Source of the DNA: Onchidella celtica | Lineage: Eukaryota > Mollusca > Gastropoda > Systellommatophora > Onchidiidae | Direction of reading: 5' to 3' | NCBI GenBank assembly: GCA_963931925.1 | Contig: OZ007573.1 | Coordinates: forward strand, 42,235,711 to 42,299,710 | Length of the DNA stretch: 64,000 nucleotides | Part shown: piece after piece, positions 22,830-33,893 of the stretch | How the letters are laid out: each line of letters opens with the position of its first letter | Numbering within the stretch: position 1 is the first letter of the stretch | Made by a program: the position numbers and the translations under genes | The notes under the pieces: generated by a model | What the model was told of the DNA's origin: nothing | Seen by the model: only the letters and a program-made list of their open reading frames with translations | The model's database searches: none

Positions 22830-23170
22830 CATTGGTCCGATTCCGGCCTTCCAAAGACTTTCATCGGCCCGGCTGGTTCAACAACCTTTACCTTTTTATT
22901 TTTTAAACAAAATCTGTAACCTTTTCTTTTTTCCAAATTTTTAAAACACATTATTTCACCCATTTCATTTTAGTCCTCTAATATTTTTTTTTTATAATCA
23001 CGAAAGAATGATAGATCTATAAAATCACTGCAATTGTCAGAAGCAGAATGTCGTGAAGCGAAATCAGGCCGGGATTTTAACGAAATTGATGGAATTTATA
23101 AAAGAAAATCATGATCATTGAAATATCGGCCAGGTGTCTTTTCCTGTAGTTTCCTTCACATTATATACAT
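22830..23170. other. Unassigned spacer
   Basis: AT-rich; nothing recognised. Confidence 0.4.
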
Positions 23171-23784
23171 CGCGGCCTCAGTTCTTGTTTGTTCGAACTC
23201 GACTTTTTACTCAACCGAGAAATTCAACGTTAAACAATTGCGGCTTTAGAACTATGATAAGGAATTAGAGTAAATCGGAAGTGTGAAACAGCCAAATAAG
23301 TGTCACAACGCATTTTAAGCGAGTGCCAAAGTGTACTCTGTCCCTATGCACCTACGAGAGATCTTAGGTCTCAAAATTCAAAATTTTTAGAGGTACCAAG
23401 ATCCAAACTTAAGAGATATGGTGACAGAGCTTTTAGTATTGTCGGACCATCTGTTTGGAATTCATTGCCATTTTCATTGAGGTCTGCATGCAGTGTTGCA
23501 ATATTCAAAAAACACCTCAAGACTTACCTTTTTAAGAAATATTTTTCAAACTAACTTCTATATCATTAGGAATCTGTGCATGTGCTTGAGTGAGATTGTG
23601 TGCATATTATGTACAATTAGAATGTGGGAGTGAATGCGTTTGTAAAGCGCTTTGAGGTCTAGGCATAAAGCGCTATATAAATGTACTTATTATTATTATT
23701 ACATTTGTTATATCTCTTCTACATACTAAAAGATCTCCAGTTTTTCAGAAAATGGAGACAGAACAAAGAAGAACTAAGGTCGCG
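23171..23784 (+). mobile_element. MITE family C copy C1, interrupted by a LINE
   Basis: The inverted termini match over about 38 bp with mismatches: cgcggcctcagttcttgttt on the left, and the inverse of gaacaaagaagaactaaggt then cgcg on the right. Flanks share at. Without the LINE insert at 23338-23700 it is 251 bp, equal within 2 bp to copy C4 (253 bp). The consensus across the break is seen intact in C2 and C4 (gtcaaagt...tttgttatacc). Superfamily unknown; no coding capacity. Confidence 0.8.
23338..23700 (+). mobile_element. CR1/L2-like LINE 3' fragment inside MITE C1
   Basis: The first ~217 bp encode the C-terminus of a CR1/L2-type RT: VPRSKLKRYGDRAFSIVGPS, then VWNSLPFSLRS, then FKKHLKTYLFKKYF and a stop at 23552-23554. 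The YGDRAFS...WNSLP...FK..LKT.LF signature is typical of that clade's C-terminus. The 3' UTR contains gtaaagcgctttgaggtc and aaagcgctatataaatgta, and ends in (TTA)n. No target duplication is seen, as is usual for CR1/L2. A 5'-truncated dead copy. Confidence 0.85.
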
Positions 23785-24430
23785 ATATTTCATTACTATC
23801 ATCATCATTCCATTATTTGCAATAGGAGAAGCTGTTTGTCAGTGGAGATCACACCTTTTGTCATCTTTCTTTTGAGATCTCCATCTACATCACGACTTAC
23901 TGGAATATCCACCCACGGGTTTGCCTGTAATGAGATGCCAGAACACGGTCAATGGATTCCGAGGAAACTTTTAGGAGTCTCTGGCCGAAATAATCTTTGA
24001 AAGTTCTCACCACCAGGGGATCCCCTGCAGGGAAAACAGAAGGCCATTTTCTCGCCAGGGATCGTTAGCATGCTCGCAAGATGCCCATTTGGCTTTGAAA
24101 TCGCCCGGTGTGTTTGGCCAGAACTCCATCGCTTTGTTTAAATCTGTGTGTGGCGATTGCCGCATTCAAAAGAAAGAAACAGACCAAATGCTCACGTGAT
24201 TACCTCTTTTCTTCTCAATAAAAACTTTAAGAGTCATTTTTTCCCCCGGTGAAAGAAAAACAAAGAAAAGGGAGGAAGATGTGAAAATACATCTCTTGTA
24301 CTTTTTTGTCAAATATTTCCGTTTACGATCAAAGTTCAAGATTTCAAAGTTTGTTTATTTGTAAGTGTTAAGACTCACTCCTGTGAGGTGGATTGAAGAA
24401 ACAAGAACATAAAGAAGATACGCAAGAAAA
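23785..24430. other. Unassigned noncoding stretch
   Basis: No gene recognised. A ttcaaagtttgtttattt block near 24335-24360 weakly resembles the start of repeat B. Confidence 0.4.
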
Positions 24431-24437
24431 GACAAAC

Positions 24438-24508
24438 AACAACAGGAAAAGTGAAGTGTAGATGCTAAGAGCAGTGATACTCCTAAAACAAAGACATCAA
24501 ACCTCCTG
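24438..24508 (+). mobile_element. SINE family A, 3' tail fragment
   Basis: aacaggaaaagtgaagtgta, then gatgctaagagcagtga and cctaaaacaaagac match the 3' region of the SINE copy ending at 16241 and the reverse complement of the one at 22495. Confidence 0.6.
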
Positions 24509-26060
24509 TGAAGTGGTAACAGTCCTTGTTTTGGAAAAAAAGACAGTTTGAGACTTCCACCAGACATATTTCAATTAATTGTTTGTTAAAAAAAAATAAT
24601 TAAGAAAATTTTTTTTCAAAGATGATACAATAAGAGAATTTTCTGTGTTTTCCTGACTGGCGCCTGGAGGGCACAGACACGTTCTTTCAGTCTACTGGTT
24701 GGCAAAGTTTAATTTTGTGTTTTTCTTCTTTTTCTTTTCACCCAAAACTGGTACATCCGTGTGTCATTGCTGGCACATCCTATCACACGAGCGAGACTTA
24801 CGCCTTGCTCCTCCCTCCCCTTCCAAGGAATACATGTTTTTATTTTTTCAGCTTTCATAGTTGCATTATTTGAAAGCTTGGATTTTTTAACATAATTTAT
24901 ATATTTCAAAAGTAACTGAAGAATCCGGGAGAAATCTCTGCTTTTCCAGGCTCTGATTCATGTCTCGCGGTGTATGTGCGAAGTTTTATAAACTTAAATT
25001 TATATAAAACTCATGAAATTTGTTTCATTTCTTTCACCATTATGTCAATTCCTAAAACAATGATCACTGTAAGAAAATTGTCTTTTGAAGGTCATTTATC
25101 AACACATGACCCGATTTTGTCTTTATGCCAAAATACCTTCCAGGAATGAGATGATCCAGTTGTGACTCTGGTCACAGATGTCATATTTCTTGTGACTTCG
25201 ATCATGGCTATAAATACATGACATCCAGAAATTCCTTTCTGTGCTAAATGTCCTAGTTTCATAACTCTGAGCTTTCTGGTCTCTTGTGGGAAAACATCTG
25301 GAAGTTTAAATACGACTGTTTTCGTTTTCAGCGAGCCAGACTAATTAGTATTTTGTATGACACTTTCCCAGCTCTGTCTCTGAAGAGTTTCTCTGCAATC
25401 GCACTCGAGACAGCCTGCTGAATGAAGATGAGAAAGTAGTTTTTATTTTAAAATATTTCATACAAGTCATCTAGGTATTTGTTTGTGATATACAAAAACT
25501 CGGGGAGTGGAGAAAGCTATGTAAAAGCACTTACTGGCAGAGATTATTTACACAAAGTATACATCGGCAAACTAACGAAAGCGAGATCCCTGAATCCAGC
25601 GTCAGAAGAAATTTTATGAGTTTGTTATCCAAACGCAGCCTCTCACAAGAAAATTTTGTGTACGTCATGAAAAGTGTGAAAACAGGAAAAAGTTATCGTC
25701 ATTTTGTACACATAATCAGTTATCAGCAGCTGGAGAAGCGAGTGAGGGGAGAAAAAAAAAAAAGGTGTTAACATCCAGACATAAATTTTAATTGACGACA
25801 GCGAATTTTTTTTTTTTTTTTTTAATCTAGCAGTTTACAAGAGAGATGTATAAAAGCTTTATGTAATAATCACGTTTTACAACCACCTGCACTCCCACCT
25901 CACAAACCATTCCCCCCTCTGCCTGAACGACCCACTGAGGTACAAGAGAAATTCAAAAGAATGTTCAGTGTTGATGCATCTGCCAAGAGCGACCCACATC
26001 AACGTCCATTTGAAACCCTAGCTTAGTTGAAATAAAACGAACAGAGCGCGTCTTTTCAGT
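24509..26060. other. Unassigned noncoding stretch, about 1.5 kb
   Basis: AT-rich DNA with an A run near 25749-25762 and a T run near 25806-25824. I see no gene, no recognised repeat and no tandem array. Confidence 0.5.
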
Positions 26061-26069
26061 TATTCTCTA

Positions 26070-28040
26070 TACACATGGGGTCTCCAAAAAAAATGTATAC
26101 CCAAAGGAACGGCGTAATGTTGTTTGCAACTCTTTTGAACTGCGTTGTCATCAGTGTCTGGCCCAGAAAGACCATCAGTTTGAACATTTGCGATAACCCA
26201 AATCTTTACCCATCTGTCCTCCTAAATTTGAATGATAAATCTTGCATGTATCTTGGTTGACATTGTATTCAAAGTGTGTATAACTTTTTTTTGGAAAACT
26301 CTGTATTACATCTATATTGTCATGGTTTAAGTACTATAATTGCCGTGCTGGGTCACGACTTGCAAGGAGTTGATTTTTCACGGTCTCGTTGATTATAACC
26401 AGCGTAAGTTGTCCTTGAACTGTTCTCGTGAACAGTTTGTTTTTGAAACACTTTTTCTTAGAGATGGAAAGAAAGTGGGGCGAGATAGAATAAATGGATA
26501 AGTTAGGAGTGACAGTGCAATTCTCGACCCCGTGATTTTGATGAACACTTAGAAGGGAAGAGAAGGGGTGAATAAGGATAGATAGTTTAAGACGCTTAGT
26601 CGCGTTCAGAAATTCGTACATAAAATGTAGAAAGCACGAGGGTTTAAAGATTTCAGTAATTGTTTTGACATTTTAATTTGACCTTGTCTGTTTTTAGTAC
26701 AAGGCCGTGACCAACTCCCACGTAGAATATATTAATACTGCGAGATGAGCTCGCATGGATGCACCAATCAAATCTAGGGATTTGGACGGTAATTTGCAGG
26801 TGGCTGCACAGTATAAAAGCGTAGCCATACCTATGTCCATTACTCCATACAGAAAACTCCAATCTGTGCAGGCGTCGGCACGGTTCTGCCTGAAGAATCC
26901 TAAGTCTGTTCGATGTCATGTCTAGTCCACTATAGACATTTGAGATGAAGCCATATGCTTGAATGAGATATGCCCACTGCTATTGTCCACTGTTCCCTGG
27001 TTGTTTCTAACACCAGGGACCAAGCGTAAGTGTTTGTCCATTGATGACTCAACAATGAACGAGGAGCTGAACATAAGTTATCCACTAGGACAGAATTGCC
27101 GCATATACTAGGAATGCTGCCCAAGAATGCAAGACAAAGATTTATATTGACTTGCAACTAGTATGAATGTTTGGCATACACATCTGTGAATTGGGATTGA
27201 TTTGTCTGGATGAGGCTGGGGATTGCCAGCCCATCCTAGAGTAGATCTCTAGACTTAGCTACGTCAGTTTATATTGACGGGCTCGATTCATTATAAGCGG
27301 TAGGCACAAATAGCTGAGATGACATCGTCGCCAGAGACCATATTAGTATATTGATTGATATATAGTAGGCAGACTATATCTGAGAGATAGATAATTAGTA
27401 CTTAAATTGTTAGTGAGTCAGAATTATCATAAGATTATAGGAATCTAGAGAAGACTTCTAGTGACATATTATTGAATTTAGATTTGATGCTGCTGATGTT
27501 GTCTTTACTATGTAATAGATCTAGACAAAATTGTTAGGGTAATTAATGTAATTAAATTTGTGGCCCTGCAGGTCTGTTTATGAAACTTATTCAGATTGTT
27601 CTTAGTGTGTGGCATGGTACGAAAGATTAAATATTAAATACCTCTCGATTTAAATGCAGTCATAATACCATCATTGAGAAGACCCTCTTCATAACAGCTA
27701 GAGGGGACTTTAGTCGAGAACCCTAACACTGGAGGGCACTATCACCCAGACCAGATTCGTAACATATATCCAAACGGAAAACTGATTCACATGACAGCTT
27801 TTCCCGAACGGCGTATGGGCTGAGTTTAAATATTTTTTAGATCAGTGAAAACTATGTCCATTGACTCTGTCGTTTATGGTAGAAAAATTCCAAAAGGGCC
27901 CGAGACCTGGAACCAGCGGTGTTAGGTACAAAGGTTTAGTAGACGCCACTCCAAGCCACACTTCATCTACCACTTTAAACAATGAAAAAGAGAGAGTCCC
28001 TTGGTTTCACATCGAGGGAAAGGAATGACGTCACGAAACC
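26070..28040. repeat. Repeat QG, copy 1 (interrupted by a solo LTR)
   Basis: Consists of 26070-26317 and 27765-28040 once the LTR is removed, about 520 bp. The same sequence occurs inverted at 29902-30640: gcaactcttttgaactgcgt, then tgtcatcagtgtctgg, ttggataca/ttggatata junction, ctacgccgttc, ttccaaaagggcccgagacc and ctgtcgtt...tgacgtcac. The Q part itself has imperfect inverted ends (ggggtctccaaaaaaaatgt versus its inverse ending ttttttttggaaaactctg), resembling mariner-type termini. Confidence 0.7.
26318..27764 (+). mobile_element. Complete solo LTR (1447 bp) with 5-bp target duplication
   Basis: Begins tgtcatggtt and ends gattcgtaaca, and is flanked by tatat at 26313-26317 and 27765-27769. 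Its right part is nearly collinear with bases 1-225 of the window, and its middle matches the LTR at 13401-14634. gtataaaagc at 26811-26820, with ccaatcaaat about 45 bp upstream, gives a plausible promoter. No internal coding region. It lies inside repeat QG, whose uninterrupted form is seen at 30.4 kb. Confidence 0.88.
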
Positions 28041-28078
28041 TCATCACGTTTCCCAATTGGTGACACCACGTGACGTCA
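28026..28078. promoter_or_regulatory. Two palindromic CRE-type octamers (tgacgtca)
   Basis: tgacgtca occurs at 28026-28033 and 28071-28078; the second is part of cacgtgacgtca, which also contains an E-box. The first is conserved in the inverted QG copy (29909-29916). Binding is inferred from the motif alone. Confidence 0.3.
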
Positions 28079-28690
28079 CAGAACGTGTGCACCTACTAAA
28101 TTTTGAACTTTATTTCTTTTTTCGTCGAAGTTCCAAGGCTATGTTTGGCACTCATAAGGGGGATATTATCACACTAAGCCCAGAACAGCACAGTCAGCTG
28201 CTGACAGACACAAAATGCACACCATAATTTCCTGTATTTTCTCAGTAAATCTGGGAAAACCCTACCACACGAAGCCCGGTCAGACACTGTCAGCTTCTGC
28301 CACCATTTGTTGGGTGTACATTTCGCTGGCAGTAACTGACTGTGACGTTCCGGGCTACTTAGGGTTTCAATTCTTCTTTTTGCATTTCACCCAGTCTTTG
28401 CAAGTACGCATGCTCAGATCCGGTGCACTTGGGGCGAGGGGTGCATCACAATTTTGGGTGGCATAAATGGAACAAACCAATTTTTTCCTCGAAATTTCAA
28501 ACTCCAAACAGTCTGTTCTCAAAGACATTCGCTTATTGACCAATTACGCGTACTTGAAGCTGATACTCCACCGCCTTTGCTTCCCCTTCTAGCCATCCCA
28601 GTGTTGACTTGCGCACGTGCCCGCCCTCTCCCAGGGGGCGCTACCGCACTGGCCCGCTCGTGAGTAGCCCATTATCATCATCGTAATCAT
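28041..28690. other. GC-richer single-copy segment with CTCF-like motif
   Basis: Holds a short direct repeat (cacactaagcccagaacagc around 28170; cacacgaagcccggtcagac around 28266) and, at 28628-28644, ctcccagggggcgctac, very close to the deeply conserved CTCF core (ccasyagrkggcrct). No coding region is recognised. Confidence 0.35.
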
Positions 28691-29650
28691 CAGCCTTGTT
28701 ATCTACATTATCAGCGCAGTAAAGAGAGGCCCACGTAACAGGCTTATCATCCCTGTGCTGACGGATGATTTGCGGTATGGGAGGAGCGCGTGATTGGTGA
28801 GTGTAGCTTTCACGTAACTGCTAGTCCAAACATGAAAGAGTGAGCGGTGAGTTGTGGTTCTTGAATGGATTGGATTTCAGGGTTATCCTGCCCTTGGTGG
28901 CATACAGAGTTATCTTTTCTTGTGTGTACACAGTGATAAAGGCAAGACAAACTTGATGGTGCAAAGTGAAATTAATGGAAATTTAGAAGAATTTGCACAT
29001 TGGACACTAGTTTTATTGCCAAAACTTGAAATTCACGGACAAAAAAATGAATTAACTACACTCCGATACTGGAATTTTATTTTAAAATTTTTATAATATG
29101 AGAACAAATATGAAACAGAATTTTATAATCAACAAATATCACAATTACTGCTGGGACACAATAAAAGCGGAAAAAATTGTAGACATATTAATGTATAAAC
29201 CACCTGGGGAGTCCTCTCCAACAATCTGCACCTTCTTTCTCAACGCACAAATAAACACACAACTCACGGAAATGCTCATACGCTTGATTGCCCTTAAAAA
29301 AACATTTATTTTTTGTTCTGAAACTTCCTCTATCTTTTTTTTTTTTTTCAAATACATTTCATTGGAAGAGAAAATTCTCATCTTTTCTTTTTTTTTTTTT
29401 TTTTATGTCCGAGGAGGTTCATCCCTTTCCGTTGTATGAAAAAAAATGAAAATGTTTTGTGAACTGAAATTTGCCACGAACTGAATGCTTTAGTGATGAA
29501 AGTCGTAGCCTTGTGTTACCTAACAACGCCCGGTGACAAATGCGTCTGGAACTAGGGAAAATGGTCTCATGTCCACAGCGTTATTTCGCCAGACGGGTTT
29601 TTGTCTTAACCTTTGGGATATGAAATATTATTATTATAGGCCTGATGCTC
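28691..29650. other. Unassigned noncoding stretch
   Basis: T runs near 29336-29348 and 29385-29404. Open frames of 80-113 codons on the plus strand are AT-driven and unrecognised. Confidence 0.4.
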
Positions 29651-29651
29651 T

Positions 29652-29880
29652 AATATATTTACAGGATTTATATAAACATTCTTTTCAGTACGGGTTTTTT
29701 TCCCGTTAGATGTTCAACTTCGCGTTTATTTGATCTTATTTATAGAAATCTGAGGTCTGAAGACTAGCCCAAACTAAGATACCAAAAAAAGCCGCCAAAA
29801 GCACAAAAATTACCATCATGGCGCCGGCGCATCGTTAAATCCGAACCCAAACTCAGACTCAAACTCCAAACTGCTAAGCC
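29652..29880 (+). repeat. Repeat F, copy 1
   Basis: Matches 54440-54660: cagtacggg...ttttcccgttagat, atttgatcttattta and aaatctgagg/aatcagagg. It ends with gccggcgcatcgttaaat and ccgaacccaaactcagactc, which is an inverted E-type terminus, so F may be an E relative. Confidence 0.6.
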
Positions 29881-29901
29881 TCTCTCTGCGTTGAAAGCGA
29901 A

Positions 29902-30640
29902 CATTTTGTGACGTCACTCTTTAGTCTCCATAGTAAGGCAAGAGATTCTCTCTTTTTCAGTGTTTGAAGTAGTAGATAAAAGTGTGGCTTTGAGTGGCAT
30001 CGACTGAATCTTAAAAGCGAACACAGAACTTTTCCAGCATCTGATTCCAGGTCTCGGCCCTTTCGGAATTTTTCTATCTTTATGATCGAAAGAGTCGATG
30101 AACTTAGTTTTCAACGAACACGGATCTGAAAAATATTTAAACTCTTCGTATACCAATCACGGATATATCGGTTCCTCCACTGGTCAAATTTTGTGCCAAT
30201 CACAGATGTATCGGTTCACAAGAATGCTAGGCTATTTTTGTATTTGGGAAGAAAGAAAGTCGACTTTCTATTCATAAATGTTACTGTAGTTAGTCTTCAT
30301 TCATATCCTCCACTATTTTCTTCCCGTATCTGCAAAGGTGGAAAAATTCATGGCACACAAAGAGTTAAGCTCAATCCCTACGCCGTTCAGGAAAAGCTGT
30401 CGTTTGAATTGGCTTTCCTCTTGGATATAATACAGTTTTCCCAAAAAAGTTTATACACACTTTTAATAAGTATGAATACAGTGTCAACCTAGATACACCC
30501 AAGGTCTTTCAATAAGTATGAATACAGTGTCAACTTAGGTACACCCAAGGTTCATCATTCAAATTAAAGAGGACAGTTTATCGCAGGTGTTCAAACTGAT
30601 GGCTGATCTGACCAGACACTGATGACAACGCAGTTCAAAA
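29902..30640. repeat. Repeat QG, copy 2 (inverted relative to copy 1)
   Basis: The G part is 29902-30147 and the Q part 30371-30640. Between them about 220 bp (30148-30370) are absent from copy 1 and are flanked by aaactc/aagctc, suggesting another insertion. That insert holds a local tandem pair, ccaatcacggatatatcggt at 30152 and ccaatcacagatgtatcggt at 30196. The Q part bridges the site that holds the solo LTR in copy 1. Confidence 0.7.
30469..30552 (+). repeat. Tandem duplication of about 45 bp
   Basis: aagtatgaatacagtgtcaa followed by acacccaagg occurs twice in a row. Copy 1 of the same repeat has one unit only, so the duplication happened after the two copies separated. Confidence 0.8.
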
Positions 30641-31255
30641 GAGTTGCAAACAACACTGCCCGGATCAAATGCGTCAAAATCGCTCTCTCCTGTTTTCCCG
30701 TTCAAAAGTAAATACATTCTTCATTTTTTTTCCTTCCAAGCTGTTCGACCCGCTACATACATGCCTGAAAATGTCTTCTCATACCCTCAGGAATGCAAAT
30801 AAGAATCTGAACTTCATTCTGGGTCAACTTACAACGTTTTAATTTACCCTGTGATGCCCCTGATTCCCTGTCCACGCGTACAAGAGACCGCCATGAATCT
30901 CTCTGCTGGTGCAGCATGATTTGTAACCCCCTACCCCAGGGGAGGAGGGAAGCGGGGGGGGGGGAGTGTCCACTGGTATATGCATGTCCTGGTCACGGTG
31001 ATCATAACTTGACCCCCATGGGAGTCTCTGATAAGGACAGCAAGGGGGTCGAGCTCTTGATGTGACCCCCGGGGAGGAGCTGGCCAGACCACCAGAACTA
31101 CGCCAATGACCACTGCAGGTCTTCCCAGAGACCATTAGTGGTCAGTGGCCAGCGCACAGCGCCGTGTAACCACCACTGGCCCACCAGATGGGGGGTCTTT
31201 GATCGCATGGTCATCTGGTCACTGTCTTGCTGGGACAAAAGATAAAGAGATTGAA
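30641..31255. other. Unassigned stretch, GC-rich at 30840-31200
   Basis: GC-rich and G-tract-containing (30952-30963), with catgggagtctct and similar motifs but no recognised gene or family. Possibly part of an unlisted repeat. Confidence 0.35.
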
Positions 31256-31435
31256 GAAGATAAACATGCAAAGATAATACAATGATGATGATGATGGGGA
31301 TAAAGGTGGTGATGATGACAGTGACGCACTGTGGCCTTTGAAGTTTCCGTCTTTTTCTGCAAGAAATGTGCAGTTGTTGTCACGACCTCTTTGTTTCATC
31401 GTCGCCGTCACCGTCAATGTGTTTAGGTTTCATTC

Positions 31436-31800
31436 CAATTTCCTTCACCATTATAATAATAATAATAATAAATGGCATTTATATAGCGCTTAACCCTGTT
31501 CCACAGGCTCTAAGCGCTTTACAGAACTTATTTACTACTTTACAAACGCATTCACTCCCACATTCTAATTGTACATAATATGCACACAATCTCATGTCAA
31601 CCACAGAGCAGAATGGAGCTGCCTGCGAGGCGCTAAAACACACTGCACTGCTTCTTTCTCTCTCGCTGTCTCACTCACTCTCTCTCTCTATCTTGGAGGA
31701 AATTGTAACGAAGCCTGTTAGGCGCAGATCACAATTCACAACAGTTCACAACTCACAGCAGTTCACAACTCACATCAGTTTACAACTCACATAATATTTG
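31436..31800 (-). mobile_element. SINE-like repeat J, copy 1, with CR1/L2 LINE tail
   Basis: Read on the minus strand it ends gcgctatataaatgcc then (TTA)n. From 31500 to 31592 it is the reverse complement of the LINE 3' UTR at 23575-23665 (for example gcattcactcccacattcta, attgtacataatatgcacac). The remaining part (ccacagagc.gaatggagc, ctgcttctttctctc, gcctgttaggcgcag) matches copy 2. This is the pattern of a SINE sharing its 3' end with a LINE partner, or a LINE fragment fused to J. Confidence 0.65.
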
Positions 31801-31910
31801 AAAATTTATTAATAACAATATATATTTAATAACGAATAATAAAAAATTTTTGTTGTTGCTGGTGGGGGAGGGGGGATGATATGGATAAATCTTAATCTAT
31901 TAATTTCAAT

Positions 31911-32182
31911 TTCAATTTTGCCCGGGCAGCGGCCTTTCGGCCTGCTCTTTACGATTTCCAACTGCCAAGGTATCTTTAACGTGCGCAACGTGCACACGGG
32001 CCCTCCGAATTTTTTCGTCCTTATCCGAGAAGACTAGGTACTCGATCCTACCCCCCAATAGGACCAGGGACTTGAAAATATGAGAAAAATCCAATTTCCA
32101 ACATGCCTGCACTGCCCGGGTTTAGAAGCCGGGACCCTTGGCATGAGAGGCGAGCACCTTGCCTCTAGACCACCTGGTCCCC
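31911..32182 (-). mobile_element. SINE family A copy (subfamily without oligo-G)
   Basis: tttgcccgggcagcgg, tttccaactgccaaggtat, gtgcgcaacgtgcacacggg, then aatatgagaaaaatcc in place of the oligo-G tract, then the inverted tRNA-like head ending ccttgcctctagaccacc. The copy at 60120-60388 shares the aatatgagaaaaatc variant. Confidence 0.85.
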
Positions 32183-32545
32183 TGGTTGAAACATACATCA
32201 AATGGTAAAGTAAATTATGCCACAGAAAACTCAATAGAAGCTTTCCCTTTTATGTTTTCTGGTTTTCCAGCTCACCAACCCCTCACCACTCCATTTTTAT
32301 TGCATAAATGATCATTTTATTATGTTGATGTCACTCAATTTTTTTTTTGCTAGAATCCAAGACCTGGCATTTGAAAAATAAGTAACAAACTCAAAATGAT
32401 TTTAAATGCAAAATGACAAAGCGAAATATCACTGAGCCCCCCGTTATATATTTATTGCTGTCTTGCAAAATGTTGAACCGTCCGATCTTTTCTATCGTCT
32501 TCAATATAAAGATTCAAACGCCACATCTTCTCAAGTCACATTACA
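32183..32545. other. Unassigned spacer
   Basis: AT-rich; nothing recognised. Confidence 0.4.
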
Positions 32546-32547
32546 AA

Positions 32548-32830
32548 TCTGTAATAATAATAATGGATGGCATTTATATAGCGCATATCCATTTAAAATG
32601 CTCTATGCGCTTTACAGAAGCAACATGTCAACCACAGAGCGGAATGGAGCGCCTGCGAAGACACAACGCACGACACTGCTTCTTTCTCTCTTCCTGTCTC
32701 GCTCACTCTCTCTCTCTACCTCGCTCTCAGAGCAAATTGTAACGCAGCCTGTTAGGCGCAGTTCACAACTCACAACTCAAATATTTGAATATTTATGAAT
32801 AATAATATATATTTAATTTTGTTGTTGCTG
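32548..32830 (-). mobile_element. SINE-like repeat J, copy 2
   Basis: Same body as copy 1 (catgtcaaccacagagcggaatggagc-type block, ctgcttctttctctc, agcctgttaggcgcag, tttgttgttgctggtg). The LINE-like tail is shorter: atttatatagcgcatatcc next to (AAT)n. Confidence 0.65.
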
Positions 32831-33890
32831 GTGTTGCTGTACTATGGGAAGTGCACTTTTCTTTTTCTTTTTCTTCGAAACATTTTGATAATCTCAAAAT
32901 TTCCCTGGAATTTCCCATTTCAGTGGAGAAATGCTCCTGTGCAGATGAACATGTGAAATAACTGGCGAAATGTGATAAATAAAACACTTTCACTCTGGGT
33001 ATTTTTTTTTGTTGTTGTTGCCATTTTTGGATATTTTTTCGGTATTTACAAGTTGTTGTTTTGTTACCGTTGCCACTGACGCTAAGCCAAAATTTGATAT
33101 AACTGTAGTTTGTCAATAAACAAAACCAAGACAGAGTAACTAAGCAAAGGGAACATGTTCATTTCACCCCATTTCATTATGCCAAGTAATCAAAGGATGT
33201 CTTGCGACAGGCCTTTCAATCTTTGGAATTTTTGATATTCTGAATTTAATACAAAAGATACACATGCTATCCCATGAGGCAAACTGTCTTCTACAGAGCG
33301 TTTAAGAGCACGTACATGGTATACACATCTAATACATCATGATATAAACATTTCATAACTCAATAATAAAGTATACCAGAATACTACAATAATGTTCTGT
33401 CTTTATAAATCTTCTGACTATTTCCTTGCTTTCGTAATTAAAAACAATCATTATTTACGTTCGTTACTGTCAAAGGCGTCAAAACTGACATTCCTACAAT
33501 TTCACCACCAACACCGACGACCTCTGTACTAACAAAACCACAAACGCGTCATTTCCCAAGGTCACCAGGAGTAGAAAAGAAAAACCCAGTCACTAACTAC
33601 ACAATAAACTTCCAGTCACTAATTTACCTACCAAATATACAATCTTTTATTTATACCTAGATAAACAGAGTCAAGTGGAGGGGATTGGTTTACGTACTGT
33701 TATAATGTCTTCATCGACTTGGGATATCGTGGAGAATTTTCCCCGTGTTTAGATTGGTCCAATCGTCTCGAGGGAGGTCAGAGCGAATGGCAAAATAGTT
33801 GAGATGGAGATCTGGGTGTGTATAACGATTGGTTCTGAGTATAAACAATTTTTGTGCTCATCCTGGTGGCGTGCTGGGGGGTAATGATGG
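32831..33890. other. Unassigned noncoding stretch
   Basis: AT-rich; no gene or repeat family recognised. Confidence 0.45.
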
Positions 33891-33893
33891 TGT

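Noticed and set aside
28982-29439. Plus-strand ORFs of 80-113 codons as exons
   Set aside because: AT-driven composition ending in poly-Phe from T runs; no splice-site or domain support.
26318-30640. Full-length LTR retrotransposon between 26.3 and 30.6 kb
   Set aside because: Only one LTR is present and it has its own 5-bp target duplication; the symmetric sequences outside it belong to repeat QG, which is inverted, not direct.
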